From NCBI GenBank assembly GCA_902543535.1, contig CACBYG010000003.1, positions 1 to 64,000 of the forward strand: DNA of 64,000 nt, read 5' to 3'. How positions within the stretch are numbered: position 1 is the stretch's first letter; each line of letters opens with the position of its first letter. This DNA comes from an uncultured Pelagibacteraceae bacterium (lineage in GTDB: Bacteria > Pseudomonadota > Alphaproteobacteria > Pelagibacterales > Pelagibacteraceae). Below, piece after piece: positions 52,826-62,165 of this stretch. The position numbers and the translations under genes were made by a program. The notes beneath the pieces are model-generated. The model made no database searches and was not told the DNA's origin. It worked only from the letters and a program-made list of their open reading frames with translations.

Positions 52826-54192
52826 GAAAAAATCTAAATGTAATTGCTGCTTATAGTATCATGATGGTTTTAATTATACTTGTTGGTATTTTTCAATCTT
52901 GGAATATCGCACTATCAATTTTCAATATGTGTTTAATCTCAGCTGTAATGACAATGGGTGCAAACATTCAGTGGGGTTATGCAGGATTAATTAATTTTGG
53001 AATTATGGGGTATACTGCCCTCGGTGGACTAGCTGCAGTTTTAATTTCTGTTGACCCTGTTCAAGAGGCCTGGAGTGCAGGTGGTTTTGATATTCTGATG
53101 TGCCTTTGGCTTATTATAGCACTAGTATTAATTATTAGCTTTATCTTAAAAAATTTTCAAAAGTCAAAAGTTAGAACTTATGCTATTGCAGTTCTTATAA
53201 TATCAGGAATTTTATTAATAAGGTTTACGGCAGAACCTGGTATTGAAGCAATTGAAGATATTAATCCAGCTAAAACAGGTTTTCTTGGTGGATTTGGATT
53301 ACCAATTATTTTTTCTTGGATTGTTGGTGCTTTTTTTGCAGGAGGTTTAGCATTTATAGTTGGAAAAGTAGCACTTGGCTTAAGAGCTGATTATTTAGCC
53401 ATCGCAACTCTTCTAATATCTGAAATTGTTATTGCAATTATAAAACATGAGGACTGGTTAACTAGAGGTGTTAAAAATGTAATTGGCCTTAAAAGACCAG
53501 CCCCTTACGAAGTAGATCTTCAATCAACAGATTGGTTTATAAATTTAGTAGAAAAATTTAATTCTGGAAAATTAGAACTAATTTCTAATTTGTCTGATCG
53601 ACAAGCTGCATTAAACCAGCTTGTAATTGAAGGCTCGTCTGTATTTGTAAAACTTTGTTATTCAGGATTATTTTTGACAGTAGTAATTATTTTACTAATC
53701 CTAACTCAAAAAGCTCTGTACTCTCCATGGGGTAGAATGATGAGAGCCATCAGAGATAATGAGGAAGCAGCAAATGCCATGGGGAAAAATGTTGTTAAAC
53801 AACATTTATTAATTTTTATTTTAGGTTCAGCAATTGTTGGAATTGCAGGTGCGATGTTAGTGACACAAGATGGATTGTTTACACCAGGAAGCTATAGACC
53901 TATGAGATATACTTTTTTAATTTGGGTTATGGTTATTGTAGGAGGAAGTGGAAATAATTTTGGAGCCATATTAGGTGGTTTTGCGGTTTGGTTCTTATGG
54001 ATAGAGGCTGCTCCAATTGCGTTATTTTTAATAAACTTTTTTACTGCAGGAATGTCAGAAACTCATGCTCTTAAACTTCATTTAATAGAGAGTGTACCTT
54101 ACTTTAGATTTTTAATGATGGGCTTAGGCTTGTTACTGATAATGAGATATCGACCAAAAGGTATACTTCCTGAAAAAATAGAAATAAAATAA
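52822..54192 (+). CDS. Second branched-chain-type ABC importer, permease (LivM-like)
   Basis: The protein is 456 aa, started from GTG. It is longer than the usual 320-360 aa because of an insert between the first membrane segments (about 85-150) and a loop at about 215-280. The LivM motifs GLRADYLAIATLLISEI and GRMMRAIRDNEEAANAMGKNV are present. This LivM form and the separate, convergent binding protein suggest a transporter subtype with its own substrate. Confidence 0.9.
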   Translation: MRKNLNVIAAYSIMMVLIILVGIFQSWNIALSIFNMCLISAVMTMGANIQWGYAGLINFGIMGYTALGGLAAVLISVDPVQEAWSAGGFDILMCLWLIIALVLIISFILKNFQKSKVRTYAIAVLIISGILLIRFTAEPGIEAIEDINPAKTGFLGGFGLPIIFSWIVGAFFAGGLAFIVGKVALGLRADYLAIATLLISEIVIAIIKHEDWLTRGVKNVIGLKRPAPYEVDLQSTDWFINLVEKFNSGKLELISNLSDRQAALNQLVIEGSSVFVKLCYSGLFLTVVIILLILTQKALYSPWGRMMRAIRDNEEAANAMGKNVVKQHLLIFILGSAIVGIAGAMLVTQDGLFTPGSYRPMRYTFLIWVMVIVGGSGNNFGAILGGFAVWFLWIEAAPIALFLINFFTAGMSETHALKLHLIESVPYFRFLMMGLGLLLIMRYRPKGILPEKIEIK

Positions 54193-54198
54193 ATAATT

Positions 54199-54267
54199 AT
54201 GAAATATATTATATTAGGTGCTGCAATTGCTTGGGCCATGTACATGGCAGACAAGTATATGTTTTAA
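54199..54267 (+). CDS. Possible 22-aa membrane miniprotein
   Basis: The ORF 6 bp after the LivM-like gene encodes MKYIILGAAIAWAMYMADKY plus two more residues, a single amphipathic/hydrophobic helix. It lies directly ahead of the bidirectional terminator and so would be on the liv transcript. No clear Shine-Dalgarno sequence is present, so the call is tentative. Confidence 0.35.
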   Translation: MKYIILGAAIAWAMYMADKYMF

Positions 54268-54270
54268 ATA

Positions 54271-54306
54271 AAAAAAACCCCAATAACTCTCGCTACTGGG
54301 GTTTTA
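54271..54306. terminator. Bidirectional intrinsic terminator
   Basis: AAAACCCC (54274-54281) pairs with GGGGTTTT (54298-54305), flanked by A7 on the left and T4 on the right. It separates the rightward liv operon from the leftward binding-protein gene and can work for both strands. Confidence 0.85.
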
Positions 54307-54318
54307 TATAGGTAAAAA

Positions 54319-55509
54319 TTATCTTTGTTTTTTAGTTTTAAATTTTCCACCTTTAATTTCTTGCTCTAAAAAAGAACCTTCAGCTTCACCAACTGCAGTA
54401 AAACTTACTCCGGTCGCACCTTCGTAATTAATCTTTTTACCTTTAGCTAGTAAATCTAAACCTTTTTTAAGCTCACCTGGATAAATTTTAGTTCCAGGTG
54501 CATTAGCTACGTCCATCACATTCTTTGCAATAGAACCTCTGTCAGCTGAATTTCCAGCTTGCATAGCTAAAACGATTAAAGCTGCTGCATCGTATGACTC
54601 ACCTGTGTAAGGCCCAGAAGAGTCTATACCACTTGCTTTTGCAACATCAGCAAAAACACCAGCACCTTTTCCAGTAGAACCAGGCATAGATCCAAAAGAT
54701 TTACTTAAATCTTTTCCAAATGCATCAACCAAAGATTGACCGATCATACCATCAGATAAAATAAATTTATCAAATGCACCAGAGTCTAGAGATGCTTGGA
54801 TAATTCCTTTTCCACCTTGATCAAGGTATCCGATTACAGCTACAGCGTCTCCACCAGCTGAAGCAAGTGTTGCAACTTCTGATGAATAGTCAGCTTTACC
54901 GTCTTCGTGAGCAGTTACTGTTGTTACTTTAATGCCATGAGCTTTAACAGCTGCTTCGTATACGTCAGCTAAGCCTTTTCCATAGTCATTGTTAGTGTAA
55001 GTAATTGCTACACTTTTAACTTTTCTATCTTTTGTAATATCTGCAAGTATTTGACCACCTCTAGCATCAGATGGAGCAGTTCTAAAGAAGTATCCATTAT
55101 CATCTAGAGTTGTTAATCCTGGAGATGTTGCTGAAGGTGAAATCATTACTACACCGTTTGGTACAGCAACGTTTGACGCAATAGCACCTGTTACACCTGA
55201 ACAATCAGCTCCCATAATAGCCGCTACACCTTGTGAAATAATTCCTTCAGCTGCTGCAGTTGCTGCTGCTGAGTCTACACAAGTTGAATCTGCTCTTACT
55301 GGTTCAATTTTTTTTCCACCTAATAGCGAACCTGAGTCAGAAGCTTCTTTGAATGCAAGTTCTGCTGATGCTGCCATTGCTGGTGTAAGAGATTCAATAG
55401 GACCTGTGAATCCTAAAATAATCCCCATCTTGATAGCATGTCCGTCTGCCATTACATTTGATCCAAAACTAGAAACAAACATAAATACAGCGATAAATAG
55501 TTTTCTCAT
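54319..55509 (-). CDS. Second branched-chain-type ABC importer, binding protein
   Basis: The protein is 396 aa. The signal peptide ends at about residue 21 (NVMADG). The LivK-type mature domain starts IKMGIILGFTGPIESLTP and contains two Cys (DSTCVDS, GADCSGV) that probably form a disulfide. It converges on the permease operon, so binding protein and membrane complex are transcribed separately across a shared terminator. GAGGAAG precedes the ATG. Substrate cannot be read from the sequence. Confidence 0.92.
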   Translation of the reverse strand: MRKLFIAVFMFVSSFGSNVMADGHAIKMGIILGFTGPIESLTPAMAASAELAFKEASDSGSLLGGKKIEPVRADSTCVDSAAATAAAEGIISQGVAAIMGADCSGVTGAIASNVAVPNGVVMISPSATSPGLTTLDDNGYFFRTAPSDARGGQILADITKDRKVKSVAITYTNNDYGKGLADVYEAAVKAHGIKVTTVTAHEDGKADYSSEVATLASAGGDAVAVIGYLDQGGKGIIQASLDSGAFDKFILSDGMIGQSLVDAFGKDLSKSFGSMPGSTGKGAGVFADVAKASGIDSSGPYTGESYDAAALIVLAMQAGNSADRGSIAKNVMDVANAPGTKIYPGELKKGLDLLAKGKKINYEGATGVSFTAVGEAEGSFLEQEIKGGKFKTKKQR

Positions 55510-55621
55510 TATCTTCCTCTATATTGTTAACAATTTATAAAAACTAATTTAATTATGAATAATTTGAATATTCAATGACTAAATTATCTTATTTTAAAGC
55601 AGTTTATCGCAGGAAAATGAT

Positions 55622-57103
55622 TTATCTAATTGAGAATGGGTCTAATGAAGGTTCATCAGATGTATAGAACCAGGTCGTTTTTACTCTTGTATAATCTTTT
55701 ATAGAATCTACCCCAGCTTCTTTGCCGTAGCCACTATCTTTGATACCTCCAAATGGAGCCGAAGGTGAAATTAGTCTATAAGTATTTACAAAAGTAATTC
55801 CAGCTCTTATTGCTTTAGAAACACGCATGCCTCTGGATAAATTACTTGTGTAAACGCCAGATGATAAACCATATTGATTATCGTTCATTTTACTAATTAC
55901 TTCATCCTCCGTATCAAATTTCATTACTGACAATACGGGCCCAAATAATTCATTTTCTGCAGTAGGCAGATTATGATTATCGCATTCAATAATTGTTGGT
56001 GGAAAGTAATATCCTTTGTTTGAAAAAGAGTCTCTTTTACCACCACATTTAATCTTCCCACCCTGATCAATTGTGTCTTTTATATTTTTTTCGATTGTTT
56101 CTAATTGTTTAAAACTACTTAAAGGACCCATCTCTGTATCTAGATCCATCGGAGCTCCTATTTTTATTTTGGATGCTCTGCTAGAAAGTTTATCTAGAAA
56201 TTCATTATAAATTCCTTTTTGGATATAAAGTCTTGAACCTGCAATACAACTTTGTCCACTCGCACCAAATATTCCAGCTGTAATTCCATTGATCGCATTT
56301 TCTTGTTCTGCATCATCAAATACGGCAACGGGACTTTTTCCGCCAAGCTCTAAACTTACTTCTGAAAGATTTTCTGCTGAATTTTTAATGATACGTCTTG
56401 CAGTTTCAGGTCCTCCAGTAAATGCAATTTTTTCTACAAGATTATGTGTTGTTAAAGTTTTACCACATGGATCACCAAAACCTGTAATGACATTAACTAC
56501 TCCTTTAGGTATTCCAGTTTTCTCAACAAGCTTTGCAAATTCAAATAAGACTGCAGGCGCTAGTTCTGAAGATTTTATAACTACAGTATTTCCCATTGCT
56601 AGAGCTGGTGCTAATTTAGTTGCTGTTAAAAACATTTGAGAGTTCCACGGAATGATTGCAGCAACAACTCCAATAGGTATTCTTGTTGTTATCGCTTGAA
56701 CATTAGGTTTGTCTATTGGAAGAACTGTACCTTCAACTTTATCAGCTAAACCTGCATAATAATCATAGTATTCTGCAATATAAACTGCTTGCTGTTTTGT
56801 CTCTCTAAAAAGTTTTCCTGTATCAATTGTCTCTATCTTACCCAGCATCTCAGCATTTTTTCTTAACTGATCAGCAATTGCTCTTAAAAATTTAGCCCTA
56901 ACTCTTGGAAGTAATTTTGGCCATTCACCTTCAAAAGCTTTTTGTGCAGCTTTAACAGCTCTATCAACATCCTTAGCACTTGCTTCAGGCGCAACTGCCC
57001 ATGGTTCATTGTTCTCGGGGTTTAAAGTTTCAAAAGTTTTTTTACTTTCAGAGTCTACCCACTCTCCATCAATAAACATCTTATATTTTTTAAGTTCAGG
57101 CAT
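55622..57103 (-). CDS. Aldehyde dehydrogenase family protein
   Basis: The protein is 493 aa. It has PWNSQMFLTATKLAPALAMGN, FTGGPETARRI, ELGGKSP with the general-base Glu and GASGQSCIAGSRL with the catalytic Cys near residue 290. It oxidises an aldehyde to an acid with NAD(P) in the cytoplasm. It overlaps the hydrolase gene by 8 bp and is last in a four-gene catabolic operon starting with an LLM oxidoreductase, so it probably processes an aldehyde made there. Confidence 0.95.
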   Translation of the reverse strand: MPELKKYKMFIDGEWVDSESKKTFETLNPENNEPWAVAPEASAKDVDRAVKAAQKAFEGEWPKLLPRVRAKFLRAIADQLRKNAEMLGKIETIDTGKLFRETKQQAVYIAEYYDYYAGLADKVEGTVLPIDKPNVQAITTRIPIGVVAAIIPWNSQMFLTATKLAPALAMGNTVVIKSSELAPAVLFEFAKLVEKTGIPKGVVNVITGFGDPCGKTLTTHNLVEKIAFTGGPETARRIIKNSAENLSEVSLELGGKSPVAVFDDAEQENAINGITAGIFGASGQSCIAGSRLYIQKGIYNEFLDKLSSRASKIKIGAPMDLDTEMGPLSSFKQLETIEKNIKDTIDQGGKIKCGGKRDSFSNKGYYFPPTIIECDNHNLPTAENELFGPVLSVMKFDTEDEVISKMNDNQYGLSSGVYTSNLSRGMRVSKAIRAGITFVNTYRLISPSAPFGGIKDSGYGKEAGVDSIKDYTRVKTTWFYTSDEPSLDPFSIR

Positions 57104-57881
57104 TATTTAAATGTTTCATTATTGCATTATTTACTTCATCTGCATATTCAATAGTAGTGAAGTGTTTCCCATTTTTAATTTCTAAATATTGTGAATTTTG
57201 AATATCTTTATTTAAATTTTTAGACATATTTGGAGTAGACCCTGTATCTTCTGAACCTGCAATTATTAAGGTATTAGTTTTTATTTTTTTTACTTTTTCT
57301 GGGCTATCTTGATAATTTGCAAATAATTCGTAAGCTTTAATAAAATTCTCTTGGTCAACTCCATCTTTGTTGAGAGTTATCAGGAATTCCTCATATAGAT
57401 CAGGATTTTTTTTAAGATAGTCGTCAGAGAACCATCTTTTCATTGCCATTTTGGAAATAGGCATATTTTTTTTTGCCAAATTTACCCTATCAATTACTTT
57501 TTGCCTTTCATCGTTTGACCTTTTGTAAGTTGTAGAAATTAAAGTCAAAGAATTTAAATATTTTTCATACTTTGTAGCAAACTCAATTGAAACTAACGCT
57601 CCAATAGAAAAACCAATTAAATGAAATTTATCTATTTTCAAATTCTCAATCAAAACTAATAATTGGTCAGCAAGTTTTTTCATTGTTAGTATATTTTCAC
57701 TAAAAGGGGTCTTGCCGTGGCCTAAAAGATCATATGTTAAAAAAGAGTTATTTTTAAAAAAATCAATTTGGGGTTTCCACATTGATTGATTCAATCCAAG
57801 TCCGTGTATAAAAATTATTGGAACTGAATTTTTATTATTAAAATAATAATGATTTTGACTTCTATCAAAATTATAAGGCAT
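57096..57881 (-). CDS. Alpha/beta hydrolase
   Basis: The protein is 261 aa. Features are the oxyanion HGLGLNQSMW region, the nucleophile elbow GFSIGA with Ser near residue 93, an acid in GSEDTGS and the His in GKHFTTIE near the end. It resembles 3-oxoadipate enol-lactonase and related ring-cleavage hydrolases, but substrate is unknown. It sits 4 bp after the AA_synth gene. Confidence 0.88.
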   Translation of the reverse strand: MPYNFDRSQNHYYFNNKNSVPIIFIHGLGLNQSMWKPQIDFFKNNSFLTYDLLGHGKTPFSENILTMKKLADQLLVLIENLKIDKFHLIGFSIGALVSIEFATKYEKYLNSLTLISTTYKRSNDERQKVIDRVNLAKKNMPISKMAMKRWFSDDYLKKNPDLYEEFLITLNKDGVDQENFIKAYELFANYQDSPEKVKKIKTNTLIIAGSEDTGSTPNMSKNLNKDIQNSQYLEIKNGKHFTTIEYADEVNNAIMKHLNNA

Positions 57882-57885
57882 TTTT

Positions 57886-58470
57886 TTAATTTTTAATGCC
57901 CATCTCTTTCATATCTTGGTATCTATCACCTGTTCTTGCGTGAGCTCTTCCACTCGAAGCACCTCCTATAGCTATTACAACTTCGTCATCAAATGGTGCG
58001 TCGTGAATTGTGAACTCATGAGTTAAATAGTATGGTCTTAAACCAGAATCTGTTTTGTGCATCATTGGAATTGATATTTTTGAACCAGCTGGTCCTCTTG
58101 TATTTGTAAAACTTAAATAAGATGTACCACCTACAGCATCTCTAAATTTATTCCCAAATCTTAATGTGTGTATAAATGCTGATGCATGCTCTATCTCTCC
58201 ATTTAAACCAACAACTCCAGCTTTTCCATATGCAAGTATTTTATCAGGTGAGCCCATCTCTTTAATTAATTCAGGTACAAGCACATCCCCAAGTTTAGGA
58301 GCTAAATCTAAAATAGTTGGTCTAAGGTCTTCAACAAATCCTTGCCCGTGCCATGGATTTTTAAATACTGCAGCTACAGAAACTAATAAAACTGGCTCCT
58401 TAGCTTTTTTTCCACCTTCAATAAAAGTTTTGTCTACAAATTTTGTAAACTTTCTTATTTCTAAATTCAT
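57886..58470 (-). CDS. Amino acid synthesis (DUF1185) family protein
   Basis: The protein is 194 aa. EIRKFTKFVDKTFIEGG, KNPWHGQGFVEDLRP, YGKAGVVGLNGEIEHASAFIHT and FDDEVVIAIGGASSGRAHARTGDR are the conserved blocks of the AA_synth family. These proteins are repeatedly found with LLM oxidoreductases and hydrolases in catabolic clusters, and their reaction is not established. Its ATG overlaps the stop of the LLM gene by one base. Confidence 0.88.
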   Translation of the reverse strand: MNLEIRKFTKFVDKTFIEGGKKAKEPVLLVSVAAVFKNPWHGQGFVEDLRPTILDLAPKLGDVLVPELIKEMGSPDKILAYGKAGVVGLNGEIEHASAFIHTLRFGNKFRDAVGGTSYLSFTNTRGPAGSKISIPMMHKTDSGLRPYYLTHEFTIHDAPFDDEVVIAIGGASSGRAHARTGDRYQDMKEMGIKN

Positions 58471-59636
58471 TAACTTGCTTTTTCTATATTAGAGCTATCT
58501 AAATTTATTTTTGGAATCACTTCGTCATTAAACAATTTAATACTCCTCATACAAGCTTCATGGTCTATTCCAGGAAAGTTAGACCAAACTTGGAGATTTT
58601 GTAAATTCAACTCTGATTTAAGTTCATTAATTTTATTAACAACATACTCTGGAGTGCCAAACAATAAATTTCTTTTATGTAAAAATTCATAATTTAATAA
58701 ATCTAACTTATGTTTTGTTTCTGGCAATTCCTCACCTGGGTCCATATGATTTCCTAATCCTCGCCAATGACAAACCCATCTCATATAATTTATAATATGT
58801 TCACCTGCTAATTTTTCAGCTTCTTCCATTGTTTCTGCAACAAACATATCTCTAACTAAAGATATGCCTTCGCCTAAAGGAACTTCTCTGTTCTCTGCTT
58901 TTGACTTTGCATCTTGGAATATCTCAAATCTTTTTTTAAGAGCTTTAACAGTAGGTATCCACATAATAGTATTCAAACCATTTTGTGCAGCCCATTCAAT
59001 TGATCTCGCGCCATCTACTACTTGCCAAATTGGTGGGTGTGGGCGTTGTTTAGGTTTTGGAACTACACTTATTTTTTTCATCTCATTTGTTTCAATATCT
59101 ACAAATTCTTTGTTTGGAGGACTCATATCGTGTTGCCAGACAAAATTTGGTGATGGATAAGTATAGAATTCACCTTTATGACTAAAAAATTCTTCAGTCC
59201 ATGCTTTTTTCATTATTGTAAGAGACTCTTCAAATAGTCTAAAATTTTTTGCTTGGTCCTTAAGATCGGCTTCTTTATTTAAATTCATTGCCTCTCTTCC
59301 ATAAATCCCTCTTCCAATACCAACTAGAGCTCTTCCATTTGATAATTGATCTAATAAAGCAATGTCTTCTGCCAGTCTTAAGGGATTATGAAATGTAATA
59401 ACATTACATGCCTGTCCAATTTTTATCTGCTTAGTTCTTGCAGCAGCATCAACACCCATCATTAACGGATTAGTACACGATTCCATCCCTTCATGATTAA
59501 AATGATGCTCTGTATACCAAATAGAGTCCCAATTATTTTTGTCACAATAAGTTGTTATCTCTTTTGTTTCATTAAGTAATTGATTATAAGGTTTATGATC
59601 CCAGTTAGTGGTATTGCAAAAATATCCAAACTTCAT
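58470..59636 (-). CDS. LLM-class flavin-dependent oxidoreductase (luciferase-like)
   Basis: The protein is 388 aa. The N-terminus MKFGYFCNTTNW is followed by WDSIWYTEHHFNHEG, and GRALVGIGRGIYGREAMN is the flavin-binding region of bacterial luciferase-like monooxygenases. A perfect AAGGAGGT Shine-Dalgarno sequence (59641-59648) precedes the ATG, unusual for this genome, suggesting high expression. It is the first gene of the LLM-AA_synth-hydrolase-aldehyde dehydrogenase operon and presumably oxygenates the starting substrate. Confidence 0.9.
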   Translation of the reverse strand: MKFGYFCNTTNWDHKPYNQLLNETKEITTYCDKNNWDSIWYTEHHFNHEGMESCTNPLMMGVDAAARTKQIKIGQACNVITFHNPLRLAEDIALLDQLSNGRALVGIGRGIYGREAMNLNKEADLKDQAKNFRLFEESLTIMKKAWTEEFFSHKGEFYTYPSPNFVWQHDMSPPNKEFVDIETNEMKKISVVPKPKQRPHPPIWQVVDGARSIEWAAQNGLNTIMWIPTVKALKKRFEIFQDAKSKAENREVPLGEGISLVRDMFVAETMEEAEKLAGEHIINYMRWVCHWRGLGNHMDPGEELPETKHKLDLLNYEFLHKRNLLFGTPEYVVNKINELKSELNLQNLQVWSNFPGIDHEACMRSIKLFNDEVIPKINLDSSNIEKAS

Positions 59637-59763
59637 TCGAACCTCCTTAAATAATTAAATCTAAGACGATCGATCCCACTTTCGTAAATATGAATTTAAC
59701 GACGAGTTATGTATCGCTTTAAGTCGAAGCTTATTATTACTGAAGTAGAGTTTCAATAAAATT

Positions 59764-60720
59764 TTACGATCTTCTTAAAGGTGTTTTTGTTGCAATATAC
59801 TGATCTCTAGCCTTTTCTCTTACATAAATATAAATCCCAGCAGCTATAATACAACCAACACCTAAAAATGTTCTTAAAGATGGAATCTCATTAAATAATA
59901 AATATCCAGGTATCATTGACATTATGATTAAAGAATATTCAAATAGCGACACTACAGATGGAGAGGCAACAATATAAGCGGAAAATATACAAACAAATGC
60001 AATTGAAGCAACAAAACCAAAAAATAAAATAAACTTCCAAGTATATTCAAAGTTTGAAAACCATTCTCTGAAGATAAATTGAGTTGTAGAATCAAAATCT
60101 GAATTATTGAATTGTCCATTACCCATAAAAATAAAAATTATTACACATAAGGCTATGGCAATAAGATAAAAATAAAATAATTGTGTATTAACATCATCTT
60201 TATCTGAAGTGTATTTTGTAATAGTCATTGAGGCTGCATAACAAAAAGCAGATATTACTGGCAATAAATTCCTATATTCAAAGTTAGAAAAGTTTGGATC
60301 CAAAACTATATAAACCCCAATAAAACCAAATACAATTGCAGACCATCTTCTAATTCCAATAAACTCTTTTAAAAATATTTTTGCAAAAATTGACACAAAA
60401 AATGGAGAGGAAAAAAAAAGTGCATTAGCAGTTGCTAATGGCATGTATGTTAATGATATAAAAAATGCAGAAAATGCAATAAAGTGTAATACAACTCTTA
60501 ATACGGTTAAAGATGGATAGAAAGTCTTTAGTGAAACCTTCTGATTTCTAAATTTTATATATCCAAACAGTAAAATAGCTGCAACAAAATATCTTCCAAA
60601 AAAAATTTCATAAAGTGCTGCTTGTTCATAAATAAATTTAATCAATGCATCCTGCATTGAAAAAAATGTCATTGCAGTAATAATTAAAAGAATACCTTTA
60701 GGATTATTATTGGCGCTCAT
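59764..60720 (-). CDS. EamA/DMT-superfamily transporter (RhaT-like)
   Basis: The protein is 318 aa with about ten membrane segments. The first EamA repeat starts ILLIITAMTFFSMQDALIKFIYE and contains FFGRYFVAAILLFGY; the second contains VISAFCYAASMTITKYTS. It has a basic C-terminal tail. Substrate is unknown. Confidence 0.85.
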   Translation of the reverse strand: MSANNNPKGILLIITAMTFFSMQDALIKFIYEQAALYEIFFGRYFVAAILLFGYIKFRNQKVSLKTFYPSLTVLRVVLHFIAFSAFFISLTYMPLATANALFFSSPFFVSIFAKIFLKEFIGIRRWSAIVFGFIGVYIVLDPNFSNFEYRNLLPVISAFCYAASMTITKYTSDKDDVNTQLFYFYLIAIALCVIIFIFMGNGQFNNSDFDSTTQFIFREWFSNFEYTWKFILFFGFVASIAFVCIFSAYIVASPSVVSLFEYSLIIMSMIPGYLLFNEIPSLRTFLGVGCIIAAGIYIYVREKARDQYIATKTPLRRS

Positions 60721-60760
60721 TGAGCACCTATATCAAATTATTAGAATTTGTAATATTTAA

Positions 60761-61222
60761 TTATTTCTTTAATTTTGAAGAAAAAAGAAGATCATTAGAT
60801 GAAAATTTTATTTTATTATCCTCAATAAACTTATCCATTAATTTTAACTTATCTTCCTCAAATTCAGTAACTTTCCTCTGACTTAAATCTATATATAGAG
60901 ATATCCACTCTATAGTCGCTGATATTTTTTTTTTACTTTTTTCAATCATCTCCATTTTTATGTGAAGCCTTTTCTTGTCATGATCAAAATAAGTCATATT
61001 AATATCTATTTCCTCTCCTTGTTTTACTTCGCTCAAATATTTAGTATTTGTTTCAACTACCATAGTACTTCTATTTAAATCCTTTGCTGCACTTTCTCCC
61101 ATGTTAAACTTTTCAAGTGCAACTTCCAAGGCTTGATCAAATATTAGAACATAGTAAGCCATATTCATATGATTGTTATAATCAACCCACTCTTGTTTAA
61201 TTGAAAAACTTTTTAATAACAT
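60761..61222 (-). CDS. Hotdog-fold thioesterase
   Basis: The protein is 153 aa. The 4HBT catalytic region is EWVDYNNHMNMAYYVLIFDQA (in pieces; Asp near residue 14, DYNNHMN), typical for acyl-CoA thioesterases, including those near carnitine and betaine catabolism genes. It is encoded between two EamA transporters in the same direction. The acyl-CoA substrate is unknown. Confidence 0.87.
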   Translation of the reverse strand: MLLKSFSIKQEWVDYNNHMNMAYYVLIFDQALEVALEKFNMGESAAKDLNRSTMVVETNTKYLSEVKQGEEIDINMTYFDHDKKRLHIKMEMIEKSKKKISATIEWISLYIDLSQRKVTEFEEDKLKLMDKFIEDNKIKFSSNDLLFSSKLKK

Positions 61223-61238
61223 TTAAAAATAGCCTAAA

Positions 61239-62105
61239 TTAATTCTCTTCTTTATTATTTTTTGTAAAAACAATTAAAATTACTCCAATTATAATTATTG
61301 CTCCACCGATAAATAATTCCTGAGTTGGTTTTTCTCCAAGTAGAAAAATAGCTGCCAACAATCCTGTTGGTGGAATACCCATAGTTACAATTGGAAGTAC
61401 TTTGTATAAAGGATTATTTTTTAAAACATAATAAAAGCAACCATAAGTAATTGGTTGCATTATAAAACCAATATAAATTGCAATAATCCAATGTTCAAAT
61501 TTAGCATTGCTTAAATAATTGATTGTATTTCCATCTAACACTGCTGAAAAAACTATTAAAATTGGAGCTGAAAATAATGCTAACCATGCAACTAAAGCCA
61601 AAGGATTAATTTCTTTACTTAATGGTTTAACCAAGACTTGTCCAAGAGCCCAAGTTGCTGAACCTATGATTGTAAGTCCAATCCCAATAAACTTACCATC
61701 TAAATTAGGAGATCCTGTTAATATATAAACACCGATAAAAGCAATACTTATCCCAATCAAAGCTCGTATTGTTGGTTTTTCCTTGAGCATAAAATAGGCA
61801 AATATAACTCCAAAAGGAACTTCTGTTTGAACAAGAAGAACAGCAGCAGAGGCATCAATTAAATTTAACCCAGAGTAGGTAATACTATATTGCAAAGTAT
61901 TTGCTATGAATGATGCTATAAATATTTTTTTTAAGTAACCTCTAGGTATTGGAAACCACCAAATCAAAATAGATGCAGCAAACATAAATCTTAATCCCAT
62001 CAATAAAACTGGTGGAAAAGATTCAAATGCAGGCTTTGCAATAACGAAACCGAAACCTAAAAATATAGGAACCAAAGATGCAACAAAAGTGTCTTTTATA
62101 TTCAT
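61239..62105 (-). CDS. EamA/DMT-superfamily transporter
   Basis: The protein is 288 aa with ten membrane segments in two repeats; FGFVIAKPAFESFPPVLLMGLRFMFAA and GSATWALGQVLVKPLS are the repeat starts. The pattern resembles YdcZ/PecM-like amino-acid or metabolite exporters. It is divergent from the EutA-like gene, with 60 bp between them for promoters. Confidence 0.87.
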   Translation of the reverse strand: MNIKDTFVASLVPIFLGFGFVIAKPAFESFPPVLLMGLRFMFAASILIWWFPIPRGYLKKIFIASFIANTLQYSITYSGLNLIDASAAVLLVQTEVPFGVIFAYFMLKEKPTIRALIGISIAFIGVYILTGSPNLDGKFIGIGLTIIGSATWALGQVLVKPLSKEINPLALVAWLALFSAPILIVFSAVLDGNTINYLSNAKFEHWIIAIYIGFIMQPITYGCFYYVLKNNPLYKVLPIVTMGIPPTGLLAAIFLLGEKPTQELFIGGAIIIIGVILIVFTKNNKEEN

Positions 62106-62165
62106 GTCGTTATTTTTAATATTAATGATTATTAAAGAACTTCTGATATATTCACTTTTTAAAAT

